Assembly: GCA_002428605.1 (NCBI GenBank)
Contig: DIXH01000057.1
Span: 1 to 7,034, forward strand
Reading direction: 5' to 3'
Length of the DNA: 7,034 bases
Origin: Clostridiaceae bacterium UBA6085
Lineage (GTDB): Bacteria > Bacillota > Clostridia > Clostridiales > Clostridiaceae
The position numbers and the translations under genes are program-made. Under the pieces are notes generated by a model that saw only the letters and a list, made by a program, of their open reading frames with translations, was not told where the DNA came from and ran no database searches. This document shows positions 1 to 5,307 of the stretch, piece by piece (position 1 is the stretch's first letter; each line of letters starts with the position of its first letter).

Positions 1-45
1 ATTGATGTTCTTTACTGTATTCAGTATCACATTGAGATTTTCCAA
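1..45 (-). CDS. N-terminal fragment of an unidentified gene, cut by the window edge
   Basis: A strong ribosome binding site (AGGAGG, 53-58) precedes a TTG codon at 43-45 with 7 bases between. From that TTG the frame stays open to the window edge and encodes (M)ENLNVILNTVKNIN. A TATAAT box lies upstream at 81-86, so this is a gene start with its own promoter, placed after the trxA terminator. Fifteen residues are too few to identify the product. The short hydrophobic, Asn-rich start resembles the beginning of some sodium:alanine symporters (AGCS family), but that is only a guess. The start codon is inferred from the binding-site spacing; no ATG lies in a better position. Confidence 0.6.
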   Translation of the reverse strand, partial: MENLNVILNTVKNIN

Positions 46-80
46 GCTGCCACCTCCTGTTTAAAAAAGTATACAAATAA

Positions 81-109
81 ATTATACATTATTTGATACC
101 TGTTTTCCC
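81..109 (-). promoter_or_regulatory. Promoter of the left-edge gene
   Basis: On the minus strand a perfect TATAAT lies at 81-86, about 23 bases before the AGGAGG at 53-58. No good -35 hexamer is found at 16-18 bases; the best-placed sequence (104-109) reads GGGAAA. The start of transcription should fall near base 74, giving a leader of about 30 bases. A short inverted repeat (GTATA at 69-73, TATAC at 83-87) overlaps the -10 and could be an operator, but five-base arms in AT-rich DNA are weak evidence. Confidence 0.5.
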
Positions 110-142
110 CTTTTTAAGATAAAGTTATGGGAATGATTGGAA

Positions 143-169
143 AAAAACAAGCTCCGCCAAAAGCGGAGC
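143..169 (-). terminator. Rho-independent terminator of trxA
   Basis: Read on the minus strand, GCTCCGC pairs perfectly with GCGGAGC (arms 163-169 and 151-157) around a five-base loop. The stem is followed by TTG and a run of seven T. It begins 17 bases after the trxA stop codon. A GC-rich stem plus a T tract is the standard intrinsic terminator layout and separates trxA from the gene starting at base 45. Confidence 0.9.
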
Positions 170-186
170 CATTCTCATATGCTATC

Positions 187-501
187 CTATCTGTTCCTTG
201 TTATGAATCCCTCGAGGTCTGACTTTGGCCTGAAGCCTATCATCTGGTCCACAAGGTCTCCGTTCCTGAACGCAAGGAGAGTCGGTATGCTTCCAACCCT
301 GTACCTTGAAGCCAGCTGAGGGTTGTTGTCAACATTGACCTTAAGGAACTTTACGTCATCATTCTCCCTGTCCAGCTCTTCAAAAAGTGGTGCCAGCATC
401 TTGCATGGTCCGCACCATGGTGCCCAGAAATCAACAAGCACAAGGTCCTCTGTGCTCGAAAGCTCTTCAGCGAATTCTACATGGCTTACATCATTTATCA
501 T
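187..501 (-). CDS. trxA: Thioredoxin
   Basis: Thioredoxin of 104 residues, the normal bacterial length: a small cytoplasmic dithiol protein that reduces disulfides in client proteins and is recharged by thioredoxin reductase. The active site WCGPC is at residues 29-33 (C30 and C33 are the redox pair). The buried acidic residue in VDFWA is D24, and the conserved cis-proline is P73 in SIPT. The fold order (N-terminal strand, VDFWAPWCGPCK, KVNVDNNPQLASRYRV, SIPTLLAFRNG, C-terminal helix) is complete. The ATG at 499-501 has GGAGG seven bases upstream. The gene has its own promoter about 30 bp upstream and a strong terminator downstream, so it can be monocistronic, although no terminator separates it from the anti-sigma-like gene 92 bp upstream. 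No thioredoxin reductase gene lies in the window. Other thioredoxin-fold proteins are unlikely given the canonical motif and length. Confidence 0.97.
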   Translation of the reverse strand: MINDVSHVEFAEELSSTEDLVLVDFWAPWCGPCKMLAPLFEELDRENDDVKFLKVNVDNNPQLASRYRVGSIPTLLAFRNGDLVDQMIGFRPKSDLEGFITRNR

Positions 502-532
502 TACATTACCTCCGGATTTTTCTCATGTCATC

Positions 533-560
533 ATTATACATGACTTCTAACTTTTGTGAA
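533..560 (-). promoter_or_regulatory. trxA promoter
   Basis: On the minus strand TTCACA (555-560, five of six matches to TTGACA) is followed after 16 bases by a perfect TATAAT (533-538), which lies 32 bases before the trxA ATG. This is a good housekeeping sigma-A promoter. An inverted repeat, TCATGT (523-528) with ACATGA (538-543) nine bases apart, covers the region just after the -10 and could bind a regulator. Confidence 0.75.
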
Positions 561-593
561 CCCCGGATTTTACCGAAGTACCATCACTTTCCC

Positions 594-1166
594 TCAGGGG
601 CCTTCTACATCAACGATTAGAATATTTCCATCACTTGACCCCACCGTAAAGTCCAGCCTGAAGTCACGGTTTCCCAGAAGCTCCCCTGAGGTCTTGAATA
701 CTGCAGCTCCGGTAACTCCCTGATAGTCACGGAATTCCCTGAACACCATGCCCGTTATCTTTGAAACATTCTCCCCTTCGGTAAGCAGAAGGAACTTGTC
801 ATACGCTTCAGGAGTCATATGCTCGCTTATGGTCTCCTGGCTCCCGCCATTCCAGTGGATATTGATATCCCCAAGAAAATCCTGCCTTACGGACATGAGG
901 TTCCTTCTGGACATTCCTGTCATGACGAGAGGCACAGTAACCAGGAGCAGAAAGGCGGCAATGACAAGGAGACTCTTTGTGTTCCTTGAAAGCCCGGAAC
1001 TCTTTTTCCCGTTTTCAAGGAGCCCTGACATCATTTCTTCACGAGAAAAGTACTCCCTGCAGGCAGGGCATGCTTCAATGTGACTGAGTACGGCCTCCTT
1101 TTCAGTCCGGGTCAGGTCCGCTCCCCTGTATGCAGTTATCTGCTGTCTGGCTGACATGCAATCCAC
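594..1166 (-). CDS. Membrane-anchored zinc-finger (zf-HC2) anti-sigma-like protein
   Basis: Protein of 190 residues. The N-terminus carries the zinc-binding anti-sigma signature: C3, then H29-x3-C33-x2-C36 (SHIEACPAC), as in zf-HC2/ZAS anti-sigma factors that hold an ECF sigma factor inactive. One transmembrane helix follows at about 65-84 (LLVIAAFLLLVTVPLVM), then about 105 residues likely outside the membrane. That outer part is strand-rich, with no family I recognise, and may be a sensor. The predicted start is GTG at 1164-1166, preceded by GGGGTGATC (1169-1177), a good match to the extended anti-SD. An ATG three codons later would remove C3. No sigma factor gene is adjacent; the 190 bp upstream contains only short frames. 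trxA lies downstream on the same strand. The zinc-finger assignment is strong by motif; the role as an anti-sigma factor is inferred from the family. Confidence 0.8.
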   Translation of the reverse strand: MDCMSARQQITAYRGADLTRTEKEAVLSHIEACPACREYFSREEMMSGLLENGKKSSGLSRNTKSLLVIAAFLLLVTVPLVMTGMSRRNLMSVRQDFLGDINIHWNGGSQETISEHMTPEAYDKFLLLTEGENVSKITGMVFREFRDYQGVTGAAVFKTSGELLGNRDFRLDFTVGSSDGNILIVDVEGP

Positions 1167-1196
1167 TAGATCACCCCAAAATCATTCATCATTTTG

Positions 1197-1225
1197 ATGA
1201 TAAGTCATCTTTAGACAATATTCAA
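1197..1225 (-). promoter_or_regulatory. Candidate promoter of the anti-sigma-like gene
   Basis: On the minus strand TTGAAT (1220-1225) and TATCAT (1197-1202) are separated by exactly 17 bases, four and five matches to the sigma-A hexamers. The -10 lies about 30 bases before the GTG start. A perfect inverted repeat, TCATCA-TTT-TGATGA (1186-1200 on the plus strand), overlaps the -10 and could be an operator. Confidence 0.5.
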
Positions 1226-1302
1226 CAAACAGTGCGAATTTTGTCATATCCGAAAAATCCGCAAAAAAACAGACACTGCAACCCCGTGATTGCACCGCCT
1301 CT

Positions 1303-1316
1303 ATAAAACGTTTTCA
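1303..1316 (-). promoter_or_regulatory. cre-like site (possible CcpA binding)
   Basis: Read on the minus strand the sequence is TGAAAACGTTTTAT. It matches the catabolite-responsive element consensus TGWAARCGYTWNCW at 13 of 14 positions, with the central CG intact; only the C at position 13 is missed. It lies between the end of the 73-residue gene and the candidate promoter of the anti-sigma-like gene, about 80 bp upstream of that -35. Binding is inferred from sequence only. Confidence 0.45.
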
Positions 1317-1327
1317 TGATATGCATG

Positions 1328-1347
1328 GAACCGATCAAAGTCGGTTC
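1328..1347 (-). terminator. Hairpin after the 73-residue gene, weak terminator
   Basis: GAACCGA (1328-1334) pairs perfectly with TCGGTTC (1341-1347) around a six-base loop, starting ten bases after the TAG stop of the upstream gene. No T run follows the stem on the minus strand, so it may act as a 3' stabilising hairpin or a weak terminator, not a standard intrinsic one. Confidence 0.4.
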
Positions 1348-1356
1348 ACTGTCAGC

Positions 1357-1578
1357 CTAGTTAATGTCGAGCCATTTCAACGCATCAGCCTTCATGATCA
1401 TGTCAATGGATTCTCCCGGGCAGTGGCTTCTTTCGCCACCCTTTCTAACAAGCACATACCTGTTGTTCTTTGTCCTCATGAGAATCTCTTCATATCCGCA
1501 AGGATCACCGAAGGTTCCTGACGTCACCTTTTTTATAAGTGTCGCATTGTCAAGGTTTGGTATCTTCTTTTCCGCCAT
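1357..1578 (-). CDS. Small conserved-looking protein of unknown function, 73 residues
   Basis: A 73-residue protein that I cannot assign to a named family. It is very likely a real gene: the ATG (1576-1578) has AAGGAGG eight bases upstream, a TGgTATAAT extended -10 lies further upstream, and a hairpin follows the TAG stop. No signal peptide or membrane helix is visible. The central part, TSGTFGDPCGYEEILMRTK (19-37), is followed by a strand-like RYVLVRKGG and a Cys-bearing stretch with C53. The only cysteines are C27 and C53, too few for a zinc site. The composition is soluble and mixed-charge, probably cytoplasmic. It lies between ptsI and the anti-sigma-like gene and is flanked on both sides by cre-like sites, which suggests carbon-source control, but that says nothing firm about its activity. 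Confidence 0.75.
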   Translation of the reverse strand: MAEKKIPNLDNATLIKKVTSGTFGDPCGYEEILMRTKNNRYVLVRKGGERSHCPGESIDMIMKADALKWLDIN

Positions 1579-1613
1579 AGTTCATCCCTCCTTTCAATCA
1601 TAGCGATGCCCCT

Positions 1614-1642
1614 ATTATACCATCAACATCAAAAAAACGAAA
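1614..1642 (-). promoter_or_regulatory. Promoter of the 73-residue gene
   Basis: A perfect TATAAT (1614-1619 on the minus strand) is preceded by TGG, making an extended -10 (TGgTATAAT). The hexamer 17 bases upstream (1637-1642) reads TTTCGT and is poor, as is common with extended -10 promoters. The -10 lies 35 bases before the ATG. Confidence 0.65.
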
Positions 1643-1662
1643 GCACCTTATATTGCAGTACT

Positions 1663-1676
1663 TGTAAACGTATACT
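1663..1676 (+). promoter_or_regulatory. cre-like site (possible CcpA binding)
   Basis: TGTAAACGTATACT matches the cre consensus TGWAARCGYTWNCW at 13 of 14 positions, with the central CG intact. It lies between the ptsI terminator and the promoter of the 73-residue gene, centred about 50 bp upstream of that -10 (roughly -60 from the predicted transcription start). Upstream sites of this kind can activate or repress in Firmicutes. Function is inferred from sequence only. Confidence 0.45.
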
Positions 1677-1689
1677 GTATGCATATGAA

Positions 1690-1715
1690 AGAGGCTTCTC
1701 TTATGAGAAGCCTCT
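1690..1715 (-). terminator. Terminator of ptsI
   Basis: An 11-bp perfect stem (AGAGGCTTCTC at 1690-1700 with GAGAAGCCTCT at 1705-1715) and a four-base loop start 13 bases after the ptsI stop. On the minus strand only TTTC follows, so the T tract is short. The stem is long and well placed, so termination is likely but perhaps leaky. Confidence 0.65.
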
Positions 1716-1728
1716 CTTAAATGTTCGC

Positions 1729-3345
1729 TTATTCTTCGTTAAGGATCAGCTGCTTTGCCCTCAGTATGGATGATGCGGACATCGAGAATTCATCAAGTCC
1801 GTACCTTACGAGCGTTGATATTGCAGTCTCGTCTCCTGCCATCTCACCGCACATTCCGCACCACTTGCCCTGTGAATGAGCTCCGTCTATTGTCATCTTT
1901 ATGAGCCTGAGCACAGCAGGGTGCATCGGGTCGTACAGGTACGAAACCTTTTCGCTCATCCTGTCAGCTGCCAGAGTATACTGTATGAGGTCGTTCGTTC
2001 CTATCGAGAAGAAATCGACATACTTGGCCAGCTCGTCTGCCATGACTGCAGCTGCAGGTATCTCTATCATTATTCCCCATTCAACGTTGTCGCTGTACTC
2101 CTTGCCTTCAGCCTTGAGCTCCGCCTTGCATTCATCGACTATCTTCTTGGAATCAAGGAATTCATTGAGCGATGAGATCATCGGGAACATTACCTTGAGG
2201 TTTCCGTGTACGGAGGCCCTAAGAAGCGCCCTCAGCTGTATCTTGAATATGTCGGTCCTGTCCAGGCAAAGCCTTATAGCCCTGTAGCCTAGGAACGGAT
2301 TCATCTCCTCAGGCATGACAAGGTATGGAAGCTTCTTGTCTCCTCCGATGTCAAGTGTCCTTATGACAACAGGCTTCTCTCCCATCTTCTCAAGGACAAA
2401 CTTGTATGATTCATACTGTTCATCCTCGGTAGGCATCTCTTCACGGTCCATATACAGGAACTCGGTCCTGAAAAGTCCGATCCCGTCTCCGCCGTTCTCG
2501 AGGACCTTAAGGACATCCTCAGGCTTACCGATATTGCCGGCAACCTCTACCCTCTTTCCTGATTTGGTCCTGGTCTTGATATCCCTGAGCTTCATCAGCT
2601 CCTCTTTTTCCTTCTCGAATACAAGCTTGAGAGCCTTGTATTTCTCGATCGTATCGTCATCAGGATCTATTATTACGGTTCCTTCGATTCCGTCTACTAT
2701 CAGCATGTCTCCAGCCCTGACAACCTCGGTGATGTCTCCAAGACCGACAACCGCAGGGATCTCAAGGGTCCTTGCCATTATTGCGCTGTGGGAGGTCTTT
2801 CCCCCTATGTTCGTAAGGAAGGCTGTAACCTTTGTCCTGTCCAGCTGAGCCGTATCGGATGGAGTGAGGTCATGTGCGATCACTATCGTATCAGGCTCGT
2901 CTATCTCAATGCTCTCGTCGATCCCTGCAAGATTGTTCATGAGCCTCTTGGCCACGTCCTTGATGTCCGCCGCCCTTTCCCTCATGTACTCGTCTTCCAT
3001 GGATTCAAATATAGCCACATATCCCGAAGTCACGTCATGAGTTGCCTTAAGTGAGTTTATGGAGTTGTTTTCGATTTCGCTTTCAATGGCACCGATAAAT
3101 TCAGGGTCATCAAACAGCATCAGATGGGCATCGAATACCTGTGCCTTCTCCTCGCCCAGATCAATAAGCGCCTTTTCCTTTATCTTGTGCAGCTGGTGCT
3201 TCGATTTGTCAGCAGCCCTCCTGAGGATCTCCTTCTCAAGCGGTATGTCGCTAACTCTGGAATCACTGATTTTAAGCTCCACATGTTTCTTGATGTATGC
3301 TTTGCCGATTGCGTACCCCTTTGATGCGGCAATTCCTGTCTTCAT
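1729..3345 (-). CDS. ptsI: Phosphoenolpyruvate-protein phosphotransferase (PTS enzyme I)
   Basis: Enzyme I takes phosphate from phosphoenolpyruvate and passes it to HPr, the first step of sugar uptake by the PTS; it is cytoplasmic and dimeric. The 538 residues show the full order: N-terminal domain starting MKTGIAASKGYAIGKA, HPr-binding helices (about 30-145), phosphohistidine swivel domain with GGKTSHSAIMAR (active H186), then the PEP-binding barrel. The barrel carries GIGLFRTEFL (R293), VIRTLDIGGDK (R329), IEIPAAA (E428), SIGTNDLIQYTLA (N451, D452) and MCGEMAGDE (C499). All catalytic residues seen in E. coli enzyme I have counterparts. The protein stops soon after the SMSASSILRAKQLI helix, lacking about 35 C-terminal residues of the E. 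coli enzyme; shorter forms occur in Firmicutes. The ATG at 3343-3345 has AGGAGG seven bases upstream. ptsH is not adjacent. citX lies 97 bp upstream with no clear terminator between, so read-through is possible. Confidence 0.97.
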   Translation of the reverse strand: MKTGIAASKGYAIGKAYIKKHVELKISDSRVSDIPLEKEILRRAADKSKHQLHKIKEKALIDLGEEKAQVFDAHLMLFDDPEFIGAIESEIENNSINSLKATHDVTSGYVAIFESMEDEYMRERAADIKDVAKRLMNNLAGIDESIEIDEPDTIVIAHDLTPSDTAQLDRTKVTAFLTNIGGKTSHSAIMARTLEIPAVVGLGDITEVVRAGDMLIVDGIEGTVIIDPDDDTIEKYKALKLVFEKEKEELMKLRDIKTRTKSGKRVEVAGNIGKPEDVLKVLENGGDGIGLFRTEFLYMDREEMPTEDEQYESYKFVLEKMGEKPVVIRTLDIGGDKKLPYLVMPEEMNPFLGYRAIRLCLDRTDIFKIQLRALLRASVHGNLKVMFPMISSLNEFLDSKKIVDECKAELKAEGKEYSDNVEWGIMIEIPAAAVMADELAKYVDFFSIGTNDLIQYTLAADRMSEKVSYLYDPMHPAVLRLIKMTIDGAHSQGKWCGMCGEMAGDETAISTLVRYGLDEFSMSASSILRAKQLILNEE

Positions 3346-3384
3346 CGATATTCCTCCTAATATTTTTCTGTTGTTTTATTTCAC

Positions 3385-3408
3385 GGATTGAAAATCCAAT
3401 CCATTTTA
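3385..3408 (-). promoter_or_regulatory. ptsI promoter with a perfect inverted repeat over the start site
   Basis: On the minus strand TGG-TAAAAT (extended -10, hexamer 3403-3408) lies 58 bases before the ptsI ATG. No good -35 is seen. Directly downstream is a perfect inverted repeat, GGATTG (3385-3390) and CAATCC (3397-3402), six bases apart, covering the predicted transcription start near 3396. Its position is that of a repressor operator. It is too close to the start to act as an RNA hairpin if transcription begins there. Confidence 0.5.
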
Positions 3409-3442
3409 CCACAAAAGCATATTGTATGATACTCTGGCTGTG

Positions 3443-3964
3443 TCAGCTGTTACCCATGAGAAACCTGTCAATCTCGATCCTTATGTACGATTCGACTTCC
3501 GTATCCCCGTGCCGCTTCATAGTGCTGCATTTCACGCGTTCGTCCCCGCATATGCAGCATTCTCTCGGAGCATATCCCATCTCAAGCCTCGAGATAGGGA
3601 ATTCCTCCTGGCACTCATAGATATCTATATCAGAGAACTTCCCCAGTGGATGGCTCTCTTCGATAAAGACTGCATTCTCCTTGTAGATGTGTGCATCACC
3701 CCTTACCACGAAAAGTATCTCCCGGGTAACACCGGACTCGTAGGTCTCCTCAAAGAGCAGCCTGTTTCCCAGTGTCCTCTTCAATGCCTTCTCAAGCTCT
3801 GAAAGGATGATTCCCTCCTCCGGGCTCCCTTTCATGGATAGCGGCAGGTCCGCCCTTAGTGCCACTACTGGCATCTGGAACATCTCATTCAGGCTTTCTA
3901 TCCTTTTGTCCTTGACCTTCCTGATGTAGATAAGTGGCGAGGCTGAACCTTCCATGACCTTCAT
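3443..3964 (-). CDS. citX: CitX: apo-citrate lyase phosphoribosyl-dephospho-CoA transferase
   Basis: CitX moves the triphosphoribosyl-dephospho-CoA group onto a serine of the citrate lyase acyl-carrier subunit CitD, turning apo-lyase into holo-lyase. Family motifs are clear: VVALRADLP (33-41), ESHPLGKFSDIDIY (103-116, matching SHPLGRLWDIDV of E. coli CitX), and the Cys-rich APRECCICGDERVKC (132-146; C136, C137, C139, C146) followed by RHG. With the ATG at 3962-3964 the protein has 173 residues, close to the roughly 180 of E. coli CitX. I chose this start because its ATGA overlaps the citC stop by four bases. A TTG seven codons upstream (3983-3985) is the alternative and would give 180 residues and a 25-base overlap. 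Translational coupling to citC is expected. CitG, which makes the donor, and the lyase subunits are not in the window. Confidence 0.88.
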   Translation of the reverse strand: MKVMEGSASPLIYIRKVKDKRIESLNEMFQMPVVALRADLPLSMKGSPEEGIILSELEKALKRTLGNRLLFEETYESGVTREILFVVRGDAHIYKENAVFIEESHPLGKFSDIDIYECQEEFPISRLEMGYAPRECCICGDERVKCSTMKRHGDTEVESYIRIEIDRFLMGNS

Positions 3965-4986
3965 GTTTCTCTTTTCATTCTCCAAATCAGTTCTTTCCCT
4001 TCTTCGCTCTCCAGGTATTTGACTGTATTCTCAGGTATCATTCCATAGGCTTCCTCTGTCTGGTCTTCCGTGAGGAACCTCCTCACTACCGATGCGCTGA
4101 CGGGGATCCCGTTTTGCTCCAGCCTTTCTACAGTCCTTGATTCCAATGAGCTTTTTTTCATCAGTTCCCTGAGCTTGCTGTTGTAGACTTCAGTCACTTC
4201 ATCCGTAGGCTCGGATCCGAAGAATCTGACATCTATCTCCAGGTCTCTGGCTATCTTATCTATGAAAAGGCCACCGTCCAATCCGGTATAGACATCCAGC
4301 ATTTCATCGCGCTTCTTGATGAAATAGGTAGGGAAAGTCGCCTTTGATATGATGTAGGGTCCTCCCATGAGGACATGGACATTTGGAAACTCCTTGAGTT
4401 CATTCTTGACGATCCGGTACCTGTCCTCGAAGGGGAACAGTGAGCTGTCCTCCTGGACCACGAACACGAGGAGGTCAGAAACCTCTTTTGATGCGGTCTC
4501 AACAAGATACCTGTGGCCGTTCGTCATAGGGTTACAGTTCATTACCACAGCGCCTCTTCTGCCTTCCTTTTTCGGGAGCTTCTTCTGGATCCTTGAGATC
4601 CAATTGGAATAGCTTCCGAAACCACCCTCCATGAGGCACGCCCTCTCGGTGTTGTACACGAGCACCATACCCAGAGCAGCGAATATGAGGATGTTCTCAG
4701 GAGTAGTGAAAGCAAAGTAAGAAACATAACCCTTGTCAGACAGGTATTGCACCAGTCCGTTGAAGATCAGGCGAGCCAGACCTTCATGCTGATGGTCAGC
4801 ATGCACGAAGAAATATTTCAGCGTATTGCCCTCTACTGATCCAGTGGCTACAACAGCACCTTCATGCCTGACGACCATGGTTAGGTCGCACCTTGAGTAG
4901 AGCACCTCGAATGACTTCAGGAAATCGCTGACTTCCTCAAATTCAGTTTTGTCGTTGATGTTGACCTCTTCTGCGAAATAAATCAT
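3961..4986 (-). CDS. citC: [Citrate (pro-3S)-lyase] ligase
   Basis: CitC uses ATP and acetate to acetylate the thiol of the CitD prosthetic group, activating citrate lyase for citrate cleavage to acetate and oxaloacetate. Of the 341 residues, about 1-115 form an N-terminal GNAT-like domain (VVATGSVEGNTLKYFFV, HEGLARLIFNGLVQYL, LGMVLVYNTERACLMEGG). Residues 145-341 form the nucleotidyltransferase domain, with NPMTNGHRYL (152-161, the TxGH nucleotide-binding motif), ED at 187-188 and VSASVVRR (296-303) near the end. I placed the start at ATG 4984-4986 because GGTGGTGA sits five bases upstream. The in-frame GTG at 4993-4995 would add three residues but lacks its own binding site. A TGaTATAAT promoter lies about 90 bp upstream. 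The stop overlaps citX. Length fits the family (E. coli about 350). citDEF, usually next to it, are absent here. Confidence 0.93.
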   Translation of the reverse strand: MIYFAEEVNINDKTEFEEVSDFLKSFEVLYSRCDLTMVVRHEGAVVATGSVEGNTLKYFFVHADHQHEGLARLIFNGLVQYLSDKGYVSYFAFTTPENILIFAALGMVLVYNTERACLMEGGFGSYSNWISRIQKKLPKKEGRRGAVVMNCNPMTNGHRYLVETASKEVSDLLVFVVQEDSSLFPFEDRYRIVKNELKEFPNVHVLMGGPYIISKATFPTYFIKKRDEMLDVYTGLDGGLFIDKIARDLEIDVRFFGSEPTDEVTEVYNSKLRELMKKSSLESRTVERLEQNGIPVSASVVRRFLTEDQTEEAYGMIPENTVKYLESEEGKELIWRMKRET

Positions 4987-5307
4987 CTTCACCACCAGAA
5001 TTGCACAAGATTGATCGGAAATGATTTCAGACCTTTTCCTTCCAAAAAAAGCAGGAATACGGACTTCATCCCTTTAATTATATCACAGCAGCCGTACAAT
5101 GTAGCAAAAAGGAAATGTAACTAAACTGCTAACACTGCAAATTTTAAAAGCTTGCAAATGAAACATTGAAATCACTCCATGTGATTAAAATCCTAGAAAT
5201 ACTAAAATGATTCAGGAACTTACACACCCTAAGATCAATGTTCAATGGAGTAATCTTAGAAATGCTCCAAAGGAATGAGTCTTAATAAATACTAAAACAA
5301 TATCAGT
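4987..5307 (-). other. AT-rich non-coding stretch between the ATPase gene and citC
   Basis: About 320 bp with no supported gene; open frames are under 20 codons. It contains the citC promoter (5077-5082), an inverted repeat AATCAC-tccat-GTGATT (5170-5186), a longer one with seven-base arms CTAAGAT (5229-5235) and ATCTTAG (5253-5259) around 17 bases, and an 11-bp direct repeat AAATACTAAAA at 5197-5207 and 5287-5297. None of the hairpins has a T tract on the minus strand, so no clear terminator for the ATPase gene is seen. The upstream part (5100-5307) is much richer in A and T than the citC-ptsI genes. Confidence 0.6.
5077..5105 (-). promoter_or_regulatory. citC promoter
   Basis: On the minus strand TGa-TATAAT (hexamer 5077-5082) is a perfect extended -10. 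The hexamer 17 bases upstream (5100-5105) reads GCTACA, matching only the last three bases of TTGACA. The leader to the citC ATG would be about 85 bases. It drives citC-citX and perhaps ptsI by read-through. Confidence 0.65.

Noticed and set aside
137..620. Three open frames on the plus strand (60-77 residues) over trxA
   Set aside because: They lie antisense to a clear thioredoxin gene, have no good ribosome binding site, and encode low-complexity Ser/His-rich sequence typical of a shadow frame.
1263..1294. Terminator with TGCAA/TTGCA stem and seven T in the gap before the anti-sigma-like gene
   Set aside because: The stem has five pairs with a loop of eight, and the T run begins eight bases after the stem, too far for an intrinsic terminator.
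1167..1356. Possible remnant of a sigma factor gene upstream of the anti-sigma-like gene
   Set aside because: I translated the frame running into the CTAGTG junction and found a stop within 14 codons. No helix-turn-helix or sigma region motif is visible, so there is no evidence for a decayed sigma gene.
1876..3391. Long plus-strand frames (up to 177 residues) opposite ptsI
   Set aside because: ptsI is complete with every catalytic motif; the opposite frames are Ser/Leu-rich products of its codon usage.
3385..3402. RAT-type antiterminator starting GGATTG in the ptsI leader
   Set aside because: Only the first six bases resemble such elements. The predicted transcript starts inside the repeat, and no overlapping terminator with a T tract follows.
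5044..5072. Attenuator in the citC leader (GGGAT/ATTCC stem followed by seven T)
   Set aside because: The stem has only five pairs, one of them G-U, and it would begin at the predicted transcription start, so it is unlikely to fold or terminate.
5143..5156. Third cre-like site upstream of citC
   Set aside because: It matches only 11 of 14 positions and lacks the central CG, so it is no better than chance in AT-rich DNA.
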